From CAYYVJ01 sp964475115 (GTDB taxonomy: Bacteria; Bacillota; Clostridia; Lachnospirales; Lachnospiraceae), in NCBI GenBank assembly GCA_964475115.1, contig CAYYVJ010000068.1, forward strand, positions 1 through 11,845: a stretch of 11,845 bases of DNA. The letters run 5' to 3'. The notes below the pieces were generated by a model. The model worked only from the letters and a program-made list of their open reading frames with translations, was not told the origin of the DNA and searched no databases. This document shows, piece by piece, positions 6,538-11,845 of this stretch; positions within the stretch are counted from its first letter, which is position 1; every line of letters starts with the position of its first letter. Both the position numbers and the translations under genes were made by a program.

Positions 6538-7446
6538 TTGTTTTATATTGTATACATAGATGTACTATTCTTAGTTAATTTTTTTATGGATTTTCTTTTA
6601 TTACTACTTACCAGTAAGATTTTAAAAAGACATACCACTCTTTTAAGAATCTTTATAGCGTCTATTGTAGGCACCACTTTGTTTTGCTTAAGCCTTGTTT
6701 ATCCTATGGGTATGCTAAAAGTAAACCAGCCACTTTATACAATAGCGGTAAGTATCCTAATGATATTACTTGGATTTCCTAAAACTGAATTAAAAACAAG
6801 TTTAAAGATTCTAACCGTATTCTATCTAACAGCATTTACACTTTCAGGAGCAATGAACACCATTTATTATCATACAAAACTAGGCCATTATTTTAGGTCA
6901 GTATTAAAGGGGGAAAGAGAAGGTAAAGTTTCTATTGGAGTTCTTGTAGGAATGGCAATAGCTTCTTACATTACCATAAGATTTTCAATGTATAAGATTC
7001 AAAAAGATAGAGAGAAAAAGAAAACTCTATATGAAGTTACTTTGATTAATCATGGAACAAAAACTGTAATAAAAGGACTATTAGATACAGGAAATAGTTT
7101 AAAAGAGCCAATTAGTAGAAAACCGATAAATATTATAGAATTGGATACAGCAAAAGAGCTTTTTGAAGTAGATTTTACTAATGTAATAGAAAACTATTAT
7201 ATATCGGGGGAGTTGCAACTTAATGCGGATACAATGAACCACTTGAACAAAATACGTATGATACCTTTTCAATCTGTGGGGGAGAGTAAAGGGATGTTAG
7301 TAGCAGTTCAAATTGATTCTTTGTATATTGCCAAAGAGGGAGATAAAATTCAAGTCATGAATCCATATGTAGCCATCTATAATAAGAGATTATCCGTAAA
7401 TAATCAATATAAGATGTTGCTACATCCGGACTTAATGGCAAATTAG
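6538..7446 (+). CDS. spoIIGA: Sporulation sigma-E factor processing peptidase SpoIIGA
   Basis: Membrane aspartic protease that cleaves pro-sigma-E in the mother cell after a forespore signal (SpoIIR in Bacillus). From TTG 6538 it has 302 residues (309 in B. subtilis), and its N-terminus FYIVYIDVLFLVNFFMD aligns with the start of the Bacillus protein. Five membrane helices lie at about 2-24, 35-56, 65-80, 91-111 and 132-152, followed by a soluble protease domain. The active-site triad is Asp183-Thr-Gly (LLDTGNSL); B. subtilis has DSG with Asp183. IPFQSVG follows further on, and the C-terminus has LLHPDLM. An upstream ATG at 6472 would add 22 residues but precedes the promoter -10. sigE starts 11 bases after the stop, so protease and substrate are co-expressed. 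Confidence 0.93.
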   Translation: MFYIVYIDVLFLVNFFMDFLLLLLTSKILKRHTTLLRIFIASIVGTTLFCLSLVYPMGMLKVNQPLYTIAVSILMILLGFPKTELKTSLKILTVFYLTAFTLSGAMNTIYYHTKLGHYFRSVLKGEREGKVSIGVLVGMAIASYITIRFSMYKIQKDREKKKTLYEVTLINHGTKTVIKGLLDTGNSLKEPISRKPINIIELDTAKELFEVDFTNVIENYYISGELQLNADTMNHLNKIRMIPFQSVGESKGMLVAVQIDSLYIAKEGDKIQVMNPYVAIYNKRLSVNNQYKMLLHPDLMAN

Positions 7447-7457
7447 GGGGAATAGAA

Positions 7458-8198
7458 ATGTTAATAAAAGTAGCAATGCCAAATAATTTTCAACTTAGAG
7501 TAGTTCCAACTTTTCGAAACATATTTTTTTCAAAAAATGGAAATGTACATTACATAGGTGGTGCAGAAGTTCTGCCTCCACCACTTAATTCAGAAGAAGA
7601 AGCTCTAATCATATCAGATTTAAGAACAGAAAGAGAAAAAGAAGCAAAAGCTATTTTAATTGAACATAATTTGAGATTAGTTGTTTATATAGCAAAAAAA
7701 TTTGATAATACAGGTATAGGCGTAGAAGATTTGATTTCCATTGGGACAATCGGTTTAATAAAGGCGATAAATACGTTTAATCCTGATAAGAATATTAAGT
7801 TAGCTACTTATGCTTCAAGGTGCATTGAAAATGAAATTCTCATGTATTTAAGAAGAAATAATAAAACAAAAATGGAAGTTTCTATTGATGAACCGTTAAA
7901 TGTTGATTGGGATGGAAATGAGCTTCTTTTATCCGATATTTTAGGAACAGAAGAAGATATTATATATCGAGATATTGAAAGTGAAGTAGAAAGAAAGTTG
8001 TTAAATAAGGCGATTGGAAAATTAACTCCTAGAGAGAAGACGATAGTAGAATTACGATTTGGTTTAAATAATAAAGAAGGAAATGAAATGACTCAAAAAG
8101 AAGTAGCAGATTTTCTGGGAATTTCTCAATCTTATATATCTAGATTGGAAAAAAAGATAATAAGTAGGCTTAAAAAAGAGATTGTGCGATTTGAATAA
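7458..8198 (+). CDS. sigE: RNA polymerase sporulation sigma factor sigma-E (pro-form)
   Basis: Early mother-cell sigma factor, made as an inactive precursor and activated by SpoIIGA. The 246 residues compare with 239 in B. subtilis. Residues 1-31 are the pro-sequence; by alignment with Bacillus, cleavage should fall before Tyr32 of YIGGAEVLPPPL (32-43). Region 2 covers about 71-134, with NLRLVVYIAKKF, DLISIGTIGLIKA and ATYASRCIENEILMYLRR, nearly identical to Bacillus. EPLNVDWDGNELLLSD (145-160) is characteristic of sigma-E. Region 4 ends with the helix-turn-helix TQKEVADFLGISQSYISRL (212-230). The ribosome binding site overlaps the spoIIGA stop. The pro-sequence is diverged: by alignment, Bacillus Glu25 and Tyr27 are Asn29 and His31 here. 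sigG does not follow; a terminator starts within the stop codon. Confidence 0.97.
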   Translation: MLIKVAMPNNFQLRVVPTFRNIFFSKNGNVHYIGGAEVLPPPLNSEEEALIISDLRTEREKEAKAILIEHNLRLVVYIAKKFDNTGIGVEDLISIGTIGLIKAINTFNPDKNIKLATYASRCIENEILMYLRRNNKTKMEVSIDEPLNVDWDGNELLLSDILGTEEDIIYRDIESEVERKLLNKAIGKLTPREKTIVELRFGLNNKEGNEMTQKEVADFLGISQSYISRLEKKIISRLKKEIVRFE

Positions 8199-8240
8199 AA
8201 GATAGGAGTTTGCATTAGAAAATGCAAACTCCTATCTTTT
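8197..8240. terminator. Bidirectional terminator between sigE and the convergent GH43 locus
   Basis: A perfect 20-bp stem (8197-8216 with 8221-8240) has loop AGAA. The arms begin with AAAA and end with TTTT, so each strand reads a GC-containing stem followed by U residues. It starts inside the sigE stop codon and ends three bases from the stop of the convergent gene at 8244. Confidence 0.93.
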
Positions 8241-8243
8241 AGC

Positions 8244-10154
8244 TTATTCCATTGAATCGTAGTAAAAATAATCAAAAATCCCATAAGCAGGTGTAGTAGA
8301 AGTACCACTATAAGAATACATTCCAACCATTGCACCTGTAAAACGTTTTCCCTTACTTAATCCTTCATCACATAGATAATAAACATGATCTAAGTTTCCA
8401 AGGTTTTCCCAGGTTTCTCCGTCTAGACTATAGAAAAATATTCGTTCTAAATACCTAGTTTCAATCTTTAAATATATAAACTCAGAGAATTTTAAAGATA
8501 CTGAAAAAGAAGTTGATTCTGGAGTTGCGACTCTTTCTGTTACTTTTAGTTCGTAGCCTTTATCTGTAAAGTAAACACCAAATTTTAAATAGGTATTTTC
8601 GTCATAGTAACAAGTTAATCCAAGGTTCTGATTCATTTCAAGTGAAGGAAATTTTAACTTAGTGGTAACGTTAAAAGCAAAATCAGTCTGTCTCCTCACT
8701 AATATATTTCTTGCATTCATAGTATCTAAATTATAGTTCGAACCTTTTAAATACAAATAACTATCTAAAAGCTTATAAGCATCCTTTTCTGGTGGTCTAG
8801 GCCACATCCAGCTTCGGTTCAAGTTATCTTCCTCGAACTCATCATGTGTAGAAGAGCTAAATTTATATTCTGGAAGATTAGGCTTTTTCTGTAATACACT
8901 TGGACCATTTAGATTGTTTACAATCGGCCATCCATCTTGAGTCCAAGTAATAGGATCAAGGGCAGTTTCTCTTCCCAACATACTATATTTACCATCGATC
9001 ATACGACCACACAAATATATCATATACCAGTCACCATTTTGAGTTTGTATCGGTTTTCCATGTCCAGCTCTTTGAATTGGAGCTTGTGGGTCCATTTGAC
9101 GCATAATCGGGTTATAAGGACAACTTTCATAGTTGCCAAACAATTCTTTGGAACGTCCAACAGAGATACGATGTCCTGGACCAGTCCCGCCTTCAGCAAG
9201 AAAGAGATAGTACCAACCATCTTTCTTTAAGATGTGTGGTCCCTCAGGAGCCCTTTTATTATCTCCATACCATAGAAGTTCCGCTTTTGAAAGCTGTTTT
9301 GTACCATCTTTACTGATTTCAAATATTCTAGCACCTCTATTAAGAAGCATATAGCGTCTTCCGTCATCATCACTGAAGATAGAAGGGTCAATTCCGTCTT
9401 CGTCGATAAAAGCTGGCTCGCAATAAGGACCTTCTGCTTTGTCAGAAGATACTACCATTTGTTTTCGATAAATAGTTCCAGTGTCGTTTAAACGGTAGGT
9501 AGCAGTAATATAAAACTTGCCTTCATAATAGGAGATATCAGGAGCCCAATAGCCTCTACCGCCCTCTAAACCCTCTAAATAGGCCCATTCTGGATTTGTA
9601 ATTGCATGCCCAATGATTTCCCAGTTAATTAAATCTTTAGAGTGGGAGATGGGGATACACGGGAAAAATATAAAAGATGAATTAACCATGTAATAATCTT
9701 CACCTACTCGTACAATAGAAGGATCAGGGAACATACCACTTCGAATGGGATTTTTATAAAGGTTGACATAATTCATACCTGTAGTTGTTTCAAAATATTC
9801 TAAGATATCCAAATGATTCTCAGACATAGACAAGTCAAACGGTGTGATACGATTCACATCTGAGCTAAGTGGTGACATACCTCCCTTTTCAACTAAATAT
9901 TGAACAAGATTTTTGTTTCCAGATAGAACAGCATAGTGAAGGATATTTCTATTGTTTGGATCTACATCACTTAAGCTAAATCTAGAATATTCCACTAAGT
10001 ATCTTACGACTTTTTCATTTCCAGTTTGAGCAGCTAAGAAAGTCATAGCCACACCATTTGAATCTTTCTCATCAATCACAACAGGATCATTTATCAATAT
10101 AGTTACAATGCTCTCTAGATCTTTATCAAGAATAGCTTTTAAAAGTGTATTCAT
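8244..10154 (-). CDS. Ankyrin-repeat GH43 glycoside hydrolase fusion (beta-xylosidase/alpha-L-arabinofuranosidase family)
   Basis: A 636-residue protein without signal peptide or membrane helix, so probably cytoplasmic. Residues 1 to about 125 form about four ankyrin-like repeats; the clearest units are FLAAQTGNEKVVRYLVE (39-55) and ILHYAVLSGNKNLVQYLVE (71-89), with weaker flanking ones. A very short linker leads into a complete GH43 five-bladed propeller from about 132. The catalytic set is present: Asp144 (FPDPS, base), Asp256 (GIDPS, pKa modulator) and Glu304 (APEGP, acid). GRETALDPITWTQDGWPI (394-411) is typical of intracellular GH43 xylosidases. Residues from about 435 form a C-terminal concanavalin-like domain (GH43_C2 type). 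Two ATGs lie in tandem; the second (10154) is chosen because AAAGAGG lies five bases before it, against two before the first (10157). It follows the other GH43 gene by about a dozen bases, so they are one operon. Family is firm; substrate is not. Confidence 0.92.
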   Translation of the reverse strand: MNTLLKAILDKDLESIVTILINDPVVIDEKDSNGVAMTFLAAQTGNEKVVRYLVEYSRFSLSDVDPNNRNILHYAVLSGNKNLVQYLVEKGGMSPLSSDVNRITPFDLSMSENHLDILEYFETTTGMNYVNLYKNPIRSGMFPDPSIVRVGEDYYMVNSSFIFFPCIPISHSKDLINWEIIGHAITNPEWAYLEGLEGGRGYWAPDISYYEGKFYITATYRLNDTGTIYRKQMVVSSDKAEGPYCEPAFIDEDGIDPSIFSDDDGRRYMLLNRGARIFEISKDGTKQLSKAELLWYGDNKRAPEGPHILKKDGWYYLFLAEGGTGPGHRISVGRSKELFGNYESCPYNPIMRQMDPQAPIQRAGHGKPIQTQNGDWYMIYLCGRMIDGKYSMLGRETALDPITWTQDGWPIVNNLNGPSVLQKKPNLPEYKFSSSTHDEFEEDNLNRSWMWPRPPEKDAYKLLDSYLYLKGSNYNLDTMNARNILVRRQTDFAFNVTTKLKFPSLEMNQNLGLTCYYDENTYLKFGVYFTDKGYELKVTERVATPESTSFSVSLKFSEFIYLKIETRYLERIFFYSLDGETWENLGNLDHVYYLCDEGLSKGKRFTGAMVGMYSYSGTSTTPAYGIFDYFYYDSME

Positions 10155-10159
10155 CATAA

Positions 10160-10166
10160 CCTCTTT
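10160..10166 (-). promoter_or_regulatory. Ribosome binding site for the ankyrin-GH43 gene
   Basis: AAAGAGG on the minus strand, immediately after the TAG stop of the upstream GH43 gene (10167-10169). The spacing is two bases to ATG 10157 and five to ATG 10154, which favours the second ATG and suggests translational coupling. Confidence 0.6.
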
Positions 10167-11723
10167 CTATAGTGCGATTACATCAAAATATGAAAAGTCA
10201 GTATATCCTTTTGTTTCCATTGTATCCATTGAAATAGAAAATAGTCCAATCTTTGCACCAACCCATTGATGATCATTTGGTGTGAATTTAAAAGTAATTT
10301 CTTTGTAATTATCATTATCTAAGCTATAAGAAAAGCTACAAATACCATCTTTAAAGGTTAAAGATAAATATATTTCATTTAAATCAGAATCCACAGGAAT
10401 GCTATCTAATGTTTTTTCTGAGTATACATTATCTACTTCGTTAGATTCTACGTAATTTAGTTGAAGCTTTGAATCTTCTTTGTGAATGGCTAAGAAAGCA
10501 TAATCACCACCAAGGATAAGAAGACCAGCTGTACTGTTAGAATCCAAATGAGAGAGATTCATTTTTGTAGTTGCTTTAAACTCAGGACATACAATCTTTT
10601 GAGTTAGAACATTGGCACTATCCCAGATAAGAGGATTTTTCTCTCCTAATGGATTTTGATTAAATAAACGTAAGTGACCAGGATTTTCTTTAAGTGAGTA
10701 GAAACTTTCCTGATAGTTAGCTTGCCATTGCCATTGTAAACCAAGAGTATCTTTGCTAAAATCATCAGAAGCTTCCAAATAGATTGGCTCTGTTTCTGGA
10801 TTTCCAGCAGGTTTTTTGTGAGTATAAACAGGTTCTCCGGTACCATGACCTTCTCGGTCAATTCCTATTACTGGCCATCCATTTTTCCATGTTACTGGTT
10901 GGAGATGACAGATTCGACCATATACACCAGCGTCTTGGAAATGTACAAACCATTCTTCACCAGTAGGTGTGTCTACAAGGCCACCTTGATGAGGTCCATT
11001 TACAGTAGTTTCACCTTGATGCATTACTATCTTTTCTTCATAAGGGCCATAAATGTTTTTTGAACGAAGAACTGTTTGCCAACCTGGTTTTACGCCTCCA
11101 GCAGGAGCAAAGATATAGTAATAACCATCTCTTTTTAATACTTTAGGTCCTTCAATTGTAGGTTGAGTTTCTGTTCCATCAAAAATGTAGGTGTCTTCTC
11201 CGATGCAAGTGGTACCATCAGGTGACATTGGGAAAACCCCTAATTTACTTTTGAATCCTATTCGACTCTTAGCATAAGCATGAATAACATAAGCGTTTCC
11301 ATCATCATCCCAAAATGGACAAGGATCAATAAAGCCTTTTGCTTCTCGAACACAGACGGGATCACTCCATTGTCCAAATGGATCTTTTGTATGAAGCATA
11401 AAGATTCCTTCATCTGGGAATCCAACAAAAATCCAATACTCACCATTATGATAACGGATACTAGGTGCCCATACTCCTTTTGCGTGAGCGGGTCTATCAT
11501 ATGCTTCATAGGGAAGATTATTTATCGCATAGTTCACAAGTTTCCAATTAACTAAATCTTTTGAAACTAATATTGGAAGTCCAGGTACATAATTAAAACT
11601 AGAGGCAGTGAGAAAATAAGTATCTCCAACACGAATTACATCTGGATCTGAATAATCTGCAAATAATATGGGGTTTTTATAGGTTCCATCTCCTAAATCT
11701 GCTTGCCATAATAATTCTTTCAT
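10167..11723 (-). CDS. GH43 glycoside hydrolase (probable beta-xylosidase/alpha-L-arabinofuranosidase)
   Basis: A 518-residue enzyme without signal peptide, expected to cleave short xylose- or arabinose-containing oligosaccharides in the cytoplasm. The GH43 propeller covers about 15-310. The catalytic residues are all present: Asp26 (YSDPD, base), Asp133 (FIDPC, pKa modulator) and Glu191 (TIEGP, acid). LTASSFNYVPGLPILVSKDLV (38-58, in two halves around the blade) and WAPSIRYHNGEYWIF (85-99) are typical family blocks. Residues from about 320 form a beta-sandwich C-terminal domain (GH43_C2 type, concanavalin-like). The start ATG has AAAGGA six bases upstream. The gene lies 35 bases after an AraC-type regulator and just before the ankyrin-GH43 gene. 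It resembles subfamily 12 by eye, but the subfamily and substrate are not proven. Confidence 0.92.
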   Translation of the reverse strand: MKELLWQADLGDGTYKNPILFADYSDPDVIRVGDTYFLTASSFNYVPGLPILVSKDLVNWKLVNYAINNLPYEAYDRPAHAKGVWAPSIRYHNGEYWIFVGFPDEGIFMLHTKDPFGQWSDPVCVREAKGFIDPCPFWDDDGNAYVIHAYAKSRIGFKSKLGVFPMSPDGTTCIGEDTYIFDGTETQPTIEGPKVLKRDGYYYIFAPAGGVKPGWQTVLRSKNIYGPYEEKIVMHQGETTVNGPHQGGLVDTPTGEEWFVHFQDAGVYGRICHLQPVTWKNGWPVIGIDREGHGTGEPVYTHKKPAGNPETEPIYLEASDDFSKDTLGLQWQWQANYQESFYSLKENPGHLRLFNQNPLGEKNPLIWDSANVLTQKIVCPEFKATTKMNLSHLDSNSTAGLLILGGDYAFLAIHKEDSKLQLNYVESNEVDNVYSEKTLDSIPVDSDLNEIYLSLTFKDGICSFSYSLDNDNYKEITFKFTPNDHQWVGAKIGLFSISMDTMETKGYTDFSYFDVIAL

Positions 11724-11758
11724 AATAATTCCTTTCTGTAGTGAAATGTTAGCTTCTA

Positions 11759-11845
11759 TTAAATACGGGTTTCTCTTATGGTTCTAGGTGAAACACCATG
11801 TATTTTTTTAAATGCACGCCTAAAAGAGTTGGCGTTATTATAACC
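11759..11845 (-). CDS. AraC-family transcriptional regulator, C-terminal end (5' part outside window)
   Basis: The minus strand is open from the window edge to a TAA at 11761-11759, giving 28 residues: GYNNANSFRRAFKKIHGVSP (first twenty) and then RTIRETRI. This is the second helix-turn-helix and the tail of the AraC/XylS DNA-binding domain, whose hallmark is GY-x-x-x-x-F-x-R-x-F-K-K-x-x-G-x-(S/T)P. The GH43 gene begins 35 bases downstream with no terminator between. By context it probably controls the GH43 genes in response to a pentose or oligosaccharide, perhaps as a two-component response regulator; the N-terminal domain that would show this is outside the window. Confidence 0.9.
   Translation of the reverse strand, partial: GYNNANSFRRAFKKIHGVSPRTIRETRI

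Noticed and set aside
8132..8335. Minus-strand open frame across the sigE end and terminator
   Set aside because: It overlaps two real genes and a terminator and has no ribosome binding site or family match.
8937..9230. Open frames on either strand within the GH43 genes (also 9020-9220, 10646-11063 and 11258-11555)
   Set aside because: They are out-of-frame shadows of well-conserved GH43 sequence.
9774..9776. Internal start that would separate the GH43 enzyme from the ankyrin part
   Set aside because: The Met codon is at the right place, but the only AGG is one base upstream, too close to work as a ribosome binding site.

Overview
The window is low-GC DNA from an endospore-forming Firmicute. 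The gene content (a clostridial-type dcw cluster running into spoIIGA-sigE, then two non-secreted GH43 glycosidases and an AraC-type regulator) suggests a plant-polysaccharide-using member of the Clostridia, probably Lachnospiraceae. The genus is inference; there is no rRNA or other decisive marker here.

Layout. Positions 1-4948 (+) are a tight peptidoglycan and division operon: the 3' end of mraY, then murD, an ftsW/spoVE SEDS polymerase gene, murA (TTG start) and ftsQ/divIB. A 168-base gap with two candidate sigma-A promoters leads into ftsZ (TTG start), which ends at a strong hairpin terminator (6318-6360). Next come spoIIGA and sigE (6538-8198), which encode the membrane protease and the pro-sigma factor of mother-cell sporulation. 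Upstream of them is a promoter with a perfect TTGACA and a perfect TATAAT set 21 bases apart and a Spo0A-box-like site over the -35, which is the known layout of the Bacillus spoIIG promoter. A perfect 20-bp bidirectional terminator (8197-8240) closes sigE and also the convergent locus beyond it.

Positions 8244-11845 (-) hold a sugar-utilisation locus transcribed towards sigE: the 3' end of an AraC-family regulator, a 518-aa GH43 enzyme, and a second GH43 enzyme with about four ankyrin repeats fused to its N-terminus. Neither glycosidase has a signal peptide, so both probably act in the cytoplasm on imported xylo- or arabino-oligosaccharides.

How the parts relate. MraY, MurD, FtsW, MurA, FtsQ and FtsZ make and place septal wall. 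SpoIIGA and sigma-E act after the asymmetric septum forms, and their position next to ftsZ is the conserved Bacillus/Clostridium order. The GH43 locus is functionally unrelated and begins where sigG lies in Bacillus. The most unusual item is the ankyrin-GH43 fusion. No RNA genes, CRISPR arrays, insertion sequences or other mobile elements were seen.
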